Shown piece by piece: positions 9,637 through 17,114 of a stretch of 64,000 nt of DNA. How positions within the stretch are numbered: the first letter of the stretch is position 1; the number at the start of each line of letters is the position of its first letter. Source of the stretch: Trujillonella humicola (GTDB lineage Bacteria; Actinomycetota; Actinomycetes; Mycobacteriales; Geodermatophilaceae); contig NZ_JBJNRJ010000018.1 of NCBI RefSeq assembly GCF_046233715.1, forward strand, positions 1 through 64,000, in the 5' to 3' direction. A program made the position numbers and the translations under genes. A model generated the notes under the pieces. It had not been told where the DNA came from and ran no database searches. It was given only the letters and a program-made list of their open reading frames with translations.

Positions 9637-11100
9637 ATGACCTCCACCCAGGTCCGTCCGAACAGCACCCCGCAGGTCGCGGTGAACGACATCGGCACCG
9701 CCGAGGACTTCCTCGCCGCGATCGACCAGACGATCAAGTACTTCAACGATGGCGACATCGTCGAGGGCGTCATCGTCAAGGTCGACCGGGACGAGGTGCT
9801 GCTGGACATCGGCTACAAGACCGAGGGCGTCATCCCCTCGCGCGAGCTGTCCATCAAGCACGACGTCGACCCGAACGAGGTCGTCAGCGTCGGTGACGAG
9901 GTGGAAGCCCTCGTCCTCCAGAAGGAGGACAAGGAAGGCCGCCTGATCCTGTCCAAGAAGCGCGCCCAGTACGAGCGCGCCTGGGGCACGATCGAGGCGA
10001 AGAAGGAAGCCGACGAGGTCGTCACCGGCACCGTCATCGAGGTCGTCAAGGGCGGTCTCATCCTCGACATCGGCCTGCGCGGGTTCCTCCCCGCCTCGCT
10101 GGTCGAGATGCGCCGCGTCCGCGACCTGCAGCCCTACGTGGGCCGCGAGCTCGAGGCCAAGATCATCGAGCTCGACAAGAACCGCAACAACGTCGTCCTC
10201 TCCCGTCGCCAGTGGCTGGAGCAGACCCAGTCCGAGGTCCGCAGCGAGTTCCTCAACAAGCTCGCCAAGGGCCAGGTCCGGACCGGCGTCGTCTCCTCGA
10301 TCGTCAACTTCGGTGCCTTCGTGGACCTGGGTGGCGTCGACGGCCTGGTGCACGTGTCCGAGCTGTCCTGGAAGCACATCGACCACCCGTCCGAGGTCGT
10401 CGAGGTGGGCCAGGAGGTCACCGTCGAGGTCCTCGACGTCGACCTGGACCGCGAGCGCGTCTCCCTGTCGCTGAAGGCGACGCAGGAGGACCCGTGGCGG
10501 CAGTTCGCCCGGACGCACCAGATCGGCCAGGTCGTGCCCGGCAAGGTCACCAAGCTGGTTCCCTTCGGCGCCTTCGTCCGCGTCGACGAGGGCATCGAGG
10601 GCCTGGTGCACATCTCCGAGCTGGCCGAGCGCCACGTGGAGATCCCCGAGCAGGTCGTGCAGGTCGGCGACGAGATCCTGGTCAAGGTCATCGACATCGA
10701 CCTCGACCGCCGGCGGATCTCGCTGTCGCTCAAGCAGGCCAACGAGGGCGTCGTCGGCGAGGAGGACCAGTTCGACCCGGCCGCCTACGGCATGGCCGCG
10801 TCCTACGACGCCGAGGGCAACTACATCTACCCGGAGGGCTTCGACCCGGAGACGGGCGAGTGGCTCGAGGGCTTCGACGAGGCCCGCGAGACCTGGGAGC
10901 GGCAGTACGCCGAGGCCCAGGCCCGGTTCGAGGCGCACCGCAAGCAGATCGCCGCGGCCAAGGAGGCCGACGCCGAGGCCGCCGCGGGCGGGAACTACTC
11001 CTCCGGCGCGGACGAGGGCCCGTCCGACACCTCGGGCGGCACCCTGGCCAGCGACGAGGCGCTCGCCGCGCTGCGGGCCAAGCTCGCCGGCGGGGAGTGA
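9637..11100 (+). CDS. rpsA: 30S ribosomal protein S1
   Basis: 487 residues from the ATG MTSTQVRPNSTPQVAVNDIG. Four S1/OB-fold repeats are visible, starting near GDIVEGVIVKVDRDEVLLDIG, VVTGTVIEVVKGGLILDIG, VRTGVVSSIVNFGAFVDLG and VVPGKVTKLVPFGAFVRVD. This is the four-domain form usual in actinobacteria, shorter than the six-domain E. coli protein. The tail after about residue 375 is acidic and Ala/Glu-rich. S1 recruits mRNA to the 30S subunit, important where many mRNAs lack strong leaders. It is monocistronic, ending at a strong hairpin. Confidence 0.96.
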   Translation: MTSTQVRPNSTPQVAVNDIGTAEDFLAAIDQTIKYFNDGDIVEGVIVKVDRDEVLLDIGYKTEGVIPSRELSIKHDVDPNEVVSVGDEVEALVLQKEDKEGRLILSKKRAQYERAWGTIEAKKEADEVVTGTVIEVVKGGLILDIGLRGFLPASLVEMRRVRDLQPYVGRELEAKIIELDKNRNNVVLSRRQWLEQTQSEVRSEFLNKLAKGQVRTGVVSSIVNFGAFVDLGGVDGLVHVSELSWKHIDHPSEVVEVGQEVTVEVLDVDLDRERVSLSLKATQEDPWRQFARTHQIGQVVPGKVTKLVPFGAFVRVDEGIEGLVHISELAERHVEIPEQVVQVGDEILVKVIDIDLDRRRISLSLKQANEGVVGEEDQFDPAAYGMAASYDAEGNYIYPEGFDPETGEWLEGFDEARETWERQYAEAQARFEAHRKQIAAAKEADAEAAAGGNYSSGADEGPSDTSGGTLASDEALAALRAKLAGGE

Positions 11101-11135
11101 GCTCCTACGTGCTGAGGTGAGCTGACGCGCTCGAC

Positions 11136-11173
11136 CACGGAGGCCCAGGACCGACCGGTCCTGGGCCTCCGTG
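11136..11173 (+). terminator. Terminator of rpsA
   Basis: A perfect 15-bp stem (CACGGAGGCCCAGGA pairing at 11159-11173) extends by two more pairs to a GACC tetraloop, giving 17 bp in all. No U tract follows. Confidence 0.8.
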
Positions 11174-11268
11174 CTGTCCGGGGCCCGGCGGCGATCCGGT
11201 CGTGCGTGCCGGCGCGGGGGAGTGCGGACGGCGGGGGCGGGCGGGTGCGCGCTCCCGCCCCCACCGCG

Positions 11269-11538
11269 TCAGAGGCTGAGGATGATGGCGAAGGCGGTGC
11301 GCGGGCGGCCGCCGGAACCGGCGAGGAACGCCCAGGTGTGCCGCCCTGCCGGCGCGCTGGTGGTCAGCCAGCGGAGGAAGGCGTTGCGCGGCCGGACGTC
11401 GGCCGCCTCGCGCTGCGCGAGCCGCTCGCGGACTCCGGGCAGGTCGCTCGCCCGCACGCCGGAGGGCCGGTCGAGCCGGTGCCGGCCGCGGGAGCCGGCG
11501 GGGGAGGACGGGGTGGTGGCCTGCAGGGGACGGGACAT
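11269..11538 (-). CDS. Small hypothetical protein (89 aa)
   Basis: I do not recognise this protein. The ATG at 11538 is preceded by GAGGAAGG about 10 bases upstream, the strongest argument that it is real. The product is basic and disordered for its first 55 residues (MSRPLQATTPSSPAGSRG...). It then has a short hydrophobic end (FLRWLTTSAPAGRHTWAFLA, AFAIILSL) that could be a terminal membrane or amphipathic segment. It is convergent with rpsA and divergent from coaE. Confidence 0.5.
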   Translation of the reverse strand: MSRPLQATTPSSPAGSRGRHRLDRPSGVRASDLPGVRERLAQREAADVRPRNAFLRWLTTSAPAGRHTWAFLAGSGGRPRTAFAIILSL

Positions 11539-11674
11539 CGCGGTTCTGCCTTCCTCGGTGGCGTGGGGTGATCGCCGGGGCGGACGTTATGCAGCGTGAC
11601 CCGTGTGACTGGTGCGACGCGCCGGGCGGGACGGGCGCGTGTTACCTGTCCGTGATCGTTCCCGGCGTGCTGGC

Positions 11675-11680
11675 TACTGT
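11675..11680 (+). promoter_or_regulatory. Leaderless -10 box of coaE
   Basis: TACTGT ends 6 bases before the GTG of coaE; no Shine-Dalgarno sequence is present. Confidence 0.6.
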
Positions 11681-11686
11681 CCGTAC

Positions 11687-12289
11687 GTGCTGCGCATCGG
11701 GTTGACGGGTGGGATCGGGTCGGGGAAGAGCACCGTGTCGCGGCTGCTCGCCGAGCGCGGAGCGGTGGTGGTGGACGCCGACGCCATCGCCCGCGAGGTC
11801 GTCGAGCCCGGCACGCCCGGTCTCGCGGCGGTCGTGGCCGCCTTCGGCGAGGGAGTCCTCGCCCCTGACGGTGCGCTGGACCGGCCGGCGCTGGGCGCGA
11901 TCGTGTTCGCCGATCCGGGCGCCCGAGAGCGGCTGAACGCGATCGTGCACCCGCTGGTGCGCGAGCGGGCCGCCGAGCTGGCGTCCGCGGTCCCCGCCGA
12001 CGGGGTCGTGGTGCACGACATCCCGCTGCTCGTCGAGTCGGGGCAGGGCCGGGCCGGTGCCCACGACCTCGTGCTGGTCGTCGAGACCGATCTGCACACG
12101 CGCCTGGAGCGGCTCGTGCAGCGGGGGATGACCGAGGCCGACGCGCGGGCGCGCATCTCCGTGCAGGCGACCGACGAGCAGCGGCGGGCGGTCGCCGACG
12201 TCGTCCTCGACAACAGCGGGACGCCCGGCGAGCTCGCCGCCCAGGTGGACCGGTTCTGGACCGAGCACGTGGCGCCCCGGCTGGGGTGA
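11687..12289 (+). CDS. coaE: Dephospho-CoA kinase
   Basis: Phosphorylates the 3'-hydroxyl of dephospho-CoA, the last step of CoA synthesis. From the GTG at 11687 it has 200 residues: P-loop GLTGGIGSGKST at about 5-16, the DADAIAREVVEPG lid and substrate region, and the DIPLLVESG motif. It is a single-domain form without the C-terminal GrpB-like extension of mycobacterial CoaE. The frame is open upstream, but only the GTG sits correctly behind the -10 box. Confidence 0.93.
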   Translation: MLRIGLTGGIGSGKSTVSRLLAERGAVVVDADAIAREVVEPGTPGLAAVVAAFGEGVLAPDGALDRPALGAIVFADPGARERLNAIVHPLVRERAAELASAVPADGVVVHDIPLLVESGQGRAGAHDLVLVVETDLHTRLERLVQRGMTEADARARISVQATDEQRRAVADVVLDNSGTPGELAAQVDRFWTEHVAPRLG

Positions 12290-12322
12290 CCCGCCGCGGG
12301 CCGGGGCGAGGGCCCCGGGACG

Positions 12323-12358
12323 ACGAGGGGCCCCGACCTGCTGGTCGGGGCCCCTCGT
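12323..12358. terminator. Bidirectional terminator between coaE and tRNA-Val
   Basis: A 16-bp perfect stem (ACGAGGGGCCCCGACC at 12323-12338 with 12343-12358) and a TGCT loop lie between the coaE end (plus) and the 3' end of tRNA-Val(GAC) (minus). It can serve both transcripts. Confidence 0.75.
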
Positions 12359-12363
12359 GCCGG

Positions 12364-12435
12364 TGGGCGATACTGGGTTCGAACCAGTGACCTCTTCCGT
12401 GTCAGGGAAGCGCGCTACCACTGCGCCAATCGCCC
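12364..12435 (-). tRNA. tRNA-Val(GAC)
   Basis: A 72-base cloverleaf with acceptor GGGCGAT/ATCGCCC and discriminator A. The anticodon stem CTTCC/GGAAG encloses loop CTGACAC (anticodon GAC), and the T loop is GTTCGAA. CCA is not encoded. It is the last tRNA of the Gly-Cys-Val transcript. It differs from the tRNA-Val(CAC) at 15433 at only four positions, all in the anticodon arm. Confidence 0.96.
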
Positions 12436-12485
12436 GGGGTCCGGTCTGCCGACCGGCCCGCTCCACCGCTCTCGCGAGCGAGACG

Positions 12486-12556
12486 AGGTGGAGACGGGAT
12501 TTGAACCCGTGTAGACGGCTTTGCAGGCCGTTGCCTCGCCTCTCGGCCACTCCACC
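12486..12556 (-). tRNA. tRNA-Cys(GCA)
   Basis: A 71-base cloverleaf with acceptor GGTGGAG/CTCCACC. The anticodon stem ACGGC/GCCGT carries loop CTGCAAA (anticodon GCA), and the T loop is GTTCAAA. CCA is not encoded. It is the middle gene of the minus-strand cluster, 50 bases upstream of tRNA-Val. Confidence 0.95.
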
Positions 12557-12599
12557 GCACACACGGGCGCCGGTCTCGCGACCAGCGCCCGAGGTTCCG

Positions 12600-12672
12600 A
12601 GCGGACGACGGGATTCGAACCCGCGACCCTCACCTTGGCAAGGTGATGCTCTACCAACTGAGCCACGTCCGC
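12600..12672 (-). tRNA. tRNA-Gly(GCC)
   Basis: A 73-base cloverleaf with acceptor GCGGACG/CGTCCGC. The anticodon stem TCACC/GGTGA carries loop TTGCCAA (anticodon GCC), and the T loop is GTTCGAA. CCA is not encoded. It is the first gene of the cluster, 12 bases after the -10 box at 12685. Confidence 0.96.
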
Positions 12673-12684
12673 GTTACAGAGAGA

Positions 12685-12713
12685 ACACTACACGGCCGGG
12701 CGGACCGGTTTCA
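12685..12713 (-). promoter_or_regulatory. Promoter of the tRNA-Gly-Cys-Val cluster
   Basis: On the minus strand TGAAAC (-35), a 17-base spacer and TAGTGT (-10) lie immediately upstream of tRNA-Gly, with the expected start about 6 bases before the mature 5' end. It is the best-formed housekeeping-type promoter in the window. Confidence 0.65.
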
Positions 12714-12739
12714 CGGGGGGTCCCGTGCCGGTTGCGCGG

Positions 12740-13180
12740 TCAGTGGCCCCCGGGGTCCGTGCCGCCGGACAGCAGCGCCGCGAGCTCGTCGTCGACCTGC
12801 AGCACCGACGCCTCCGCGCCGACGGGCACCAGTTCCTCGGTCCGCCGCAGGAAGGTCGCGACCACCGCGCGCGACACCTCGAAGAGGGCCTCGCCGGACG
12901 GTGCCCGCAGGTGCAGGAAGAGGACGTCGCCGGTGGCGCGCACCGGCCAGAGCCGGACGTCGCCGTCGCCGGCGGGTCGGTCCAGCCCCGTCCGCAGCAG
13001 ATCGCGGGCCACCAGCCAGGAGACGCCGTCGTCGGCGTCCGCGTCGCCGAACGAGATCCGCACGGCGAAGGGGTCGGCCACCTCGTAGCCGAGCGTCGCG
13101 GGCACCTCGGTCCAGGAGTGCGGGCCGACGAGGTGCAGCGTCGTGCGGGAGGAGTGTCCGGGGGTGGAGCGGCGCGCCAT
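12740..13180 (-). CDS. SsgA-like sporulation/cell-division regulator
   Basis: 146 residues matching the SsgA/SsgB family (SALPs). The pattern FAVRISFGDADADDGVSW, LLRTGLDRPAGDGDVRLWP and LFLHLRAPSGEALFEVSRAV is characteristic. In Streptomyces these proteins position FtsZ and control septation and spore-wall events. Their presence outside Streptomyces follows complex cell morphology. This is a single full-length copy facing away from the sigma/anti-sigma pair. Which SALP subclass it belongs to is not clear. Confidence 0.88.
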   Translation of the reverse strand: MARRSTPGHSSRTTLHLVGPHSWTEVPATLGYEVADPFAVRISFGDADADDGVSWLVARDLLRTGLDRPAGDGDVRLWPVRATGDVLFLHLRAPSGEALFEVSRAVVATFLRRTEELVPVGAEASVLQVDDELAALLSGGTDPGGH

Positions 13181-13302
13181 GACGGTGCAACGACCGAGGG
13201 GCGGCCGGGGTCACGCAGCCGAACACCCGGGCGTGTCGCGATCACGCGCCGGGGTCGGGGCGCAGGGCGAACCGACTCGGTGCCGGAGAACGAAGGACCC
13301 GT

Positions 13303-13938
13303 GTGACGATGGGAACCGTGAGCCGTCCCGCGCGTCGACTCGGGGACGATCCCGGGGACGCCGACCTCGTCGCCCGGCTGCGCGCGGGTGACCGGTCGGC
13401 GGTCGACGACCTCTACGAGCGCTTCCGCCGCCCGGCCTACGCGCTGGCCCGCCGCGTCCTCGCCGACGACGTGCTGGCCGAGGACGTGCTGCAGGACGCC
13501 TTCCTCGCCGTGTGGCGCGACCCCGGCGCCTTCGACGGCGCGCGCGGGAGCTTCTCCTCGTGGTTCCTGGCGATGGTCCACCACAAGGCCGTCGACGCCG
13601 TCCGGCGGGAGGAGTCGCAGCGCCGCCGCCAGGCGCGCGCCGAGGACGAGGTCGCGCTGGCCGAACCCACCGCGACCGCCGACGTCGAGGACGACGTCTG
13701 GGGACGGGTCGTCGCCGACCGCGTCCGCAGCGCACTGGGCAACCTGCCGGAGGCCCAGCGCGAGGCGCTGACGCTGGCGTACTACGGCGGCTACACCCAG
13801 CGGGAAGTGGCGGCCCTCACCGACGCGCCGCTGGGCACGGTGAAGACGCGCATGCTGGCCGGGATGCGACGGCTGCGGACCGAGCTCGGCGGGACCGCGG
13901 GCGCGGCGCTCGGCGGTGCCCTGGGGACGACCCGATGA
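13303..13938 (+). CDS. sigK: ECF sigma factor, SigK-like
   Basis: 211 residues. Region 2 (DLYERFRRPAYALARRV, LAEDVLQDAFLAVWRD, ARGSFSSWFLAMVHHKAVDAVR) and region 4 (LGNLPEAQREALTLAYYGGYTQREVAAL, PLGTVKTRMLAGMRRLR) are complete. GTG 13303 is preferred because AAGGA lies 5 bases upstream; ATG 13309 is an alternative. The partner gene is an RskA-like membrane anti-sigma overlapping by 4 bases, the SigK/RskA arrangement known from mycobacteria, so this sigma is probably released by an envelope signal. Confidence 0.9.
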   Translation: MTMGTVSRPARRLGDDPGDADLVARLRAGDRSAVDDLYERFRRPAYALARRVLADDVLAEDVLQDAFLAVWRDPGAFDGARGSFSSWFLAMVHHKAVDAVRREESQRRRQARAEDEVALAEPTATADVEDDVWGRVVADRVRSALGNLPEAQREALTLAYYGGYTQREVAALTDAPLGTVKTRMLAGMRRLRTELGGTAGAALGGALGTTR

Positions 13939-14870
13939 GCGAGCGGCGGGTGTCGCGGCCGGACCCCGGCGGGCACGGGACCTTCGACGAGTTCGCGGTC
14001 GGCTGGGCGCTGCACGCGCTCGAGCCGGAGGACGAGATCGTCTTCTCGGCCCACCTGCCCGGCTGCGCCCGCTGCGCGCAGACGGTCGCCGAGACCACCG
14101 AGGTGATGGGCGCCCTCGCCCAGGACATCCCCCGGGCCGAGCCGGGCCCCGGTCTGCGCGACCGGCTGCGCGCGGCCGTGGAGGAGACGCCGCAGGTGCC
14201 GTCGCCTGCCGTGCCGCCACGCCCCGAGCAGGCCGCCGAGCCGCCCGCCGGCGAGAGCACGGAGCCTCCCGCAGCCCCCGCCGCGCCGCGGTCCGCCCCG
14301 GCAGGCGACCCGGGGCCGGCCGCCGGGGCGGCCCGGGCCACCGGCTTCCCGGCCTACCGACCGCGGGACGCCGAGCCGTCTCCGGCCGACCCGCCGCCGC
14401 CCTGGCGCCGGGTGCTCCCCAACGCGCTCGTGGCCGCCGCCGTGGCCGCGATCCTCGGGTTGGGCAGCTGGAACGTCGTCCTCAGCGACGCTCGGGACGA
14501 CGCCGTGGCGCGGGCCACCGAGCAGGCCGAGGTGGTGCAGTCCCTCCTGGAGCCGGGGACGGCGACCATCGCCCCGCTCTCCGGGGACGACGGGCAGGTG
14601 GCCACCGTGGTGGCCCGCGACGCGCAGGTGCAGGTGGTCACCCAGGGGCTGGCGCTCAACGACCGGGAGTCGCAGGTCTACGTCGTGTGGGGCATGAGCG
14701 GAGGGGCACCCGCGCCGCTGGGTACCTTCGACGTGACTCGTTCACGAACCGACGTGCAGACCGTACGCTCCACCACGACCGGGCTGGACGACTTCGAGGG
14801 CTACGCCATCAGCCTCGAGCCGGGCCGTGCGGCGCCGTCGGAACCGACGGTGGTGGTGGCGAGCGGGTAG
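13935..14870 (+). CDS. rskA: RskA-like transmembrane anti-sigma factor
   Basis: 311 residues. The cytoplasmic N-terminus holds the zinc anti-sigma motif HxxxCxxC (H40, C44, C47 in SAHLPGCARCAQ). A long Pro/Ala linker (about 88-157) leads to one membrane helix (about 161-180). The extracellular part carries the RskA C-terminal domain (LALNDRESQVYVVWGMSGGAPAPLGTF, ISLEPGRAAPSEPTVVVASG). Known RskA proteins hold SigK at the membrane until cleaved by site-1 and site-2 proteases. ATGA overlap with the sigma gene indicates coupled synthesis. Confidence 0.9.
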   Translation: MSERRVSRPDPGGHGTFDEFAVGWALHALEPEDEIVFSAHLPGCARCAQTVAETTEVMGALAQDIPRAEPGPGLRDRLRAAVEETPQVPSPAVPPRPEQAAEPPAGESTEPPAAPAAPRSAPAGDPGPAAGAARATGFPAYRPRDAEPSPADPPPPWRRVLPNALVAAAVAAILGLGSWNVVLSDARDDAVARATEQAEVVQSLLEPGTATIAPLSGDDGQVATVVARDAQVQVVTQGLALNDRESQVYVVWGMSGGAPAPLGTFDVTRSRTDVQTVRSTTTGLDDFEGYAISLEPGRAAPSEPTVVVASG

Positions 14871-14896
14871 GTGACGAGCTGAGCGAGCAGGAGACG

Positions 14897-15406
14897 GTGG
14901 CCGCCCCCGGGCGCGCCCCGCTGCCCGGGCCCCGGCGCGGCGAGCCGGCCGGTGGCGGGCCGCCCTCGGCCGACGAGAAGCGGCGGGCGCACTTCGCCGA
15001 GGACGGCGTCCGGTCGCTGCGCGAACGCGTCGCCGAGACCGCCTGGCGCCGCCGGATCGCCGCCCGGCGCAGCACCGACCACGCCTACCGCGTCGGCGTC
15101 GGCATCGTCGGCGGGCTGATCGTCGCGGTCGGGCTGGTGACCATCCCGCTGCCCGGTCCCGGCTGGCTGACCGTCATCGCGGGGCTCTTCGTGCTCGCCA
15201 GCGAGTTCTTCTGGGCCGAGCGCCTGCTGGACTTCACCCGGCGCAACGTGAAGGCCTGGACGGACTGGCTGGGCCGCCGGCCGATCTGGGTCCGCGGCCT
15301 CGTGGGGCTGGCCACCGCGGCGTTCGTGTACGGCGTCCTCGTGGTGACCCTGCACCTCACCGGCGTCCCCTCGTGGGTGCCGGGGTGGGTTCCGCTCTGG
15401 CGGTAG
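14897..15406 (+). CDS. PGPGW (TIGR02611-type) membrane protein
   Basis: About 169 residues, using the GTG at 14897 behind CAGGAG; spacing is tight and the start is uncertain. After a charged Arg-rich N-terminus come two or three membrane segments: VGVGIVGGLIVAVGLVTIPLPG, LTVIAGLFVLASEFFWAERLL and a C-terminal helix ending near TGVPSWVPGWVPLWR. The IPLPGPGWLTVIAGL stretch is the PGPGW signature of a function-unknown actinobacterial membrane family. It closely follows the anti-sigma gene, so co-transcription is likely. Confidence 0.75.
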   Translation: MAAPGRAPLPGPRRGEPAGGGPPSADEKRRAHFAEDGVRSLRERVAETAWRRRIAARRSTDHAYRVGVGIVGGLIVAVGLVTIPLPGPGWLTVIAGLFVLASEFFWAERLLDFTRRNVKAWTDWLGRRPIWVRGLVGLATAAFVYGVLVVTLHLTGVPSWVPGWVPLWR

Positions 15407-15414
15407 GCGTCTGG

Positions 15415-15420
15415 CACAAT
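15415..15420 (+). promoter_or_regulatory. -10 box of tRNA-Val(CAC)
   Basis: CACAAT ends 12 bases before the mature tRNA 5' end, a distance that suits a start about 6 bases upstream of the tRNA. Confidence 0.4.
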
Positions 15421-15432
15421 CGACGGCGCACC

Positions 15433-15504
15433 GGGCGATTGGCGCAGTGGTAGCGCGCTTCGTTCACACCGAAGAGGTCACTGGTTCGAACCCAGTATCG
15501 CCCA
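15433..15504 (+). tRNA. tRNA-Val(CAC)
   Basis: A 72-base cloverleaf with acceptor GGGCGAT/ATCGCCC. The anticodon stem CTTCG/CGAAG carries loop TTCACAC (anticodon CAC), and the discriminator is A. CCA is not encoded. 68 of 72 bases match the tRNA-Val(GAC) at 12364 on the other strand, including a compensatory C-G to G-C swap in the anticodon stem. Confidence 0.96.
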
Positions 15505-15510
15505 CCCGCA

Positions 15511-15544
15511 CGAGGGTCCCAGGTCGGCAGACCTGGGGCCCTCG
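15511..15544 (+). terminator. Terminator of tRNA-Val(CAC)
   Basis: CGAGGGTCCCAGGT at 15511-15524 pairs with 15531-15544 (14 bp, one G-U) around a 6-base loop. It starts only 7 bases after the tRNA and resembles the hairpin after tRNA-Val(GAC). It also lies downstream of the convergent reductase gene. Confidence 0.7.
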
Positions 15545-15562
15545 GCGTTCCGGGGGGCGCGG

Positions 15563-16114
15563 TCAGCGCGCGGCCGGGCCGTAGGTCAGGTGCGCGACCC
15601 CGTTGGACAGCGCGTCGGCGCCCAGCAGCGACAGCGGGGTCTTCGCCGTCCCCTCCGGGAACAGGCGGATCCCCTCGCCCACGGCCACCGGGTAGACGAA
15701 CAGGTGCAGCTCGTCGACGAGTCCGTCGGCGACCAGGGCACGGACCAGCGTGGCGCTGCCGCTGACGTACAGGTCGCCCTGGGCCCTGAGCTCCCGGATG
15801 CGGTCGGCGTCGTAGCCGCCGAGCACCGAGGAGTTGCGCCAGACGGACTCCGCGTCGGTCAGCGTCGAGGAGACGACGTGCTTGGGGGTGTCGTTGAAGA
15901 ACGGTGCGCCGGGGTCGTCCTCGACGGTGCGGGTGGACCACGCCGGGGCGAACATCGTGAACGTCGTGCGGCCCAGCAGGATGCCCTTCGCGGGGGCCGT
16001 CAGCGAGCCGATCGACGCGGCCAGGTCGTCGGGGAACCCGTAGTCCATCGTCCACATCGGGGCGTCGACGACGCCGTCGACCGTCGTGAACTCGTGCACC
16101 CTGATCGCGCCCAT
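15563..16114 (-). CDS. RibD C-terminal/dihydrofolate reductase-like protein
   Basis: 183 residues from ATG 16114. The order IRVHEFTTVDGVVDAP, GILLGRTTFTMF, LYVSGSATLVRALVADGLVDELHLFVYPVAVGEGIRLFPEG is the RibD_C fold of stand-alone YwjB/YyaP-like reductases. It binds NADPH by family knowledge; the physiological substrate is unknown. It is unlikely to be riboflavin RibD because the deaminase half is absent. Confidence 0.85.
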   Translation of the reverse strand: MGAIRVHEFTTVDGVVDAPMWTMDYGFPDDLAASIGSLTAPAKGILLGRTTFTMFAPAWSTRTVEDDPGAPFFNDTPKHVVSSTLTDAESVWRNSSVLGGYDADRIRELRAQGDLYVSGSATLVRALVADGLVDELHLFVYPVAVGEGIRLFPEGTAKTPLSLLGADALSNGVAHLTYGPAAR

Positions 16115-16236
16115 GTCTCCTCCTGAGTGGCTCGCAGCGGCCCGGCGGCCGCCGGGGGAAGTCTGTCGGAGCAGGGACGGCGGACGGCGCGACTACTCAT
16201 CGGTGGTGGCCCGGCCGCGGTCCGGGACCGCCCGGC

Positions 16237-16242
16237 TAGCGT
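16237..16242 (+). promoter_or_regulatory. Leaderless -10 box of the 16251 gene
   Basis: TAGCGT ends 8 bases before the GTG at 16251. Confidence 0.55.
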
Positions 16243-16250
16243 GGGCGGAC

Positions 16251-16670
16251 GTGCCCGTGCTCACCCGCCCCGTTGCCGCCCGGCCGTACCCGGACGGGTC
16301 CGAGCGCGAGGGTGCCCACGCCCCCCACTACCTGGTGGTCGAGGCGGTGTCCCAGGTGTGGGAGCAGGTGCTGCTGGACCTGGACGACGGGGTCCTGGCG
16401 CCGCGCGACATCGCGGTGGTCCGGGCGGCCTTCGACTACCGGCACGAGGTGTTCGTGGCGCCGGCGGACTTCGAGGTGGACGTCGTCCGGATCGGGCGCA
16501 CCTCGGTGGAGCTGGCCGTCCGCGTGCGCCAGGGCGGCCGGCCCGTCGTCGACGCGCAGGTCGTCGTGGCCCACGTGGACCCCGCCCGCACCGCCGCCGT
16601 CCCGCTCAGCGACCGCCAGCGCGCCGCGCTGGCGACGATCGCCGTCCCGGCGCCGGCCCCGGCCGGCTGA
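16251..16670 (+). CDS. Hotdog-fold thioesterase-like protein
   Basis: 139 residues from the GTG placed by the upstream -10 box. It has the hotdog layout: an N-terminal helix (HYLVVEAVSQVWEQVLLDL), FDYRHEVFVAPADFEVDVVRIGRTSVELAVRVRQGGRPVVDAQVVVAHVD strands in order, and a short Ala/Pro tail. It resembles 4HBT-type acyl-CoA thioesterases. Catalytic residues are not assignable by eye. Confidence 0.7.
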   Translation: MPVLTRPVAARPYPDGSEREGAHAPHYLVVEAVSQVWEQVLLDLDDGVLAPRDIAVVRAAFDYRHEVFVAPADFEVDVVRIGRTSVELAVRVRQGGRPVVDAQVVVAHVDPARTAAVPLSDRQRAALATIAVPAPAPAG

Positions 16671-16714
16671 CCGCCGGCCCTGCGCGGGGCGCCGATCGCG
16701 CGGACCATGGGGGA

Positions 16715-17104
16715 GTGCCCCAGCCCGATCGCGCCGCCCGGTTGACCGCGGCGCTGGACCGGGACGGCGCCACGTGCATCTGGTGCGGCCGGGTCCTCGG
16801 CGGGCTGGTGCCCCCGACCACCGAGCACGTCGTGCCCCGGGTCAAGGGCGGCCCCTCCTGGCCGGAGAACGAGGTCGCGGCCTGCCGCCGGTGCAACGCG
16901 GCCCGCGGTCACGTGGCGCCGGTGGAGTGGCTGGAGGAGTGCCGCCGGCGGGGCTGGGCACCCGACGCGGCGCGGCTGGAGCGGTCGCTCACCGCGCTGG
17001 CCGCGGCGATCGCCGAGCGGGGCGGCCAGCGGCGCGCCCGGCCCTACCTCGACGCCCAGCTGCGCCGGCTGCGGCGCCGGGCCCCGCGCGCGGCCGGTGC
17101 GTAG
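16715..17104 (+). CDS. HNH endonuclease domain protein
   Basis: 129 residues from GTG 16715, directly behind a GGGGGA stretch. A zinc-ribbon HNH core is evident: CIWCG, then TTEHVVPRVKGG (the catalytic His of the HNH fold), then NEVAACRRCNAARG. The rest is a basic helical tail (QRRARPYLDAQLRRLRRR). Small HNH proteins of this type are widespread in actinobacteria with unknown targets. No restriction-modification or phage gene is adjacent. Confidence 0.8.
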   Translation: MPQPDRAARLTAALDRDGATCIWCGRVLGGLVPPTTEHVVPRVKGGPSWPENEVAACRRCNAARGHVAPVEWLEECRRRGWAPDAARLERSLTALAAAIAERGGQRRARPYLDAQLRRLRRRAPRAAGA

Positions 17105-17107
17105 CGT
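17102..17107 (+). promoter_or_regulatory. Leaderless -10 box of the MOSC gene
   Basis: TAGCGT ends 7 bases before the GTG at 17115. It lies at the very end of the HNH gene. Confidence 0.55.
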
Positions 17108-17114
17108 GCCGACC

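Noticed and set aside
12364..15504. tRNA-flanked block considered as an integrated element with att sites
   Set aside because: The genes between the two tRNAs (SsgA-like, sigma/anti-sigma, PGPGW protein) are ordinary chromosomal genes. There is no integrase, and the tRNAs are inverted rather than direct repeats.
16715..17104. HNH gene as part of a restriction system or homing element
   Set aside because: There is no methyltransferase, intron or intein context. It sits between a thioesterase and a MOSC gene that have their own promoters.
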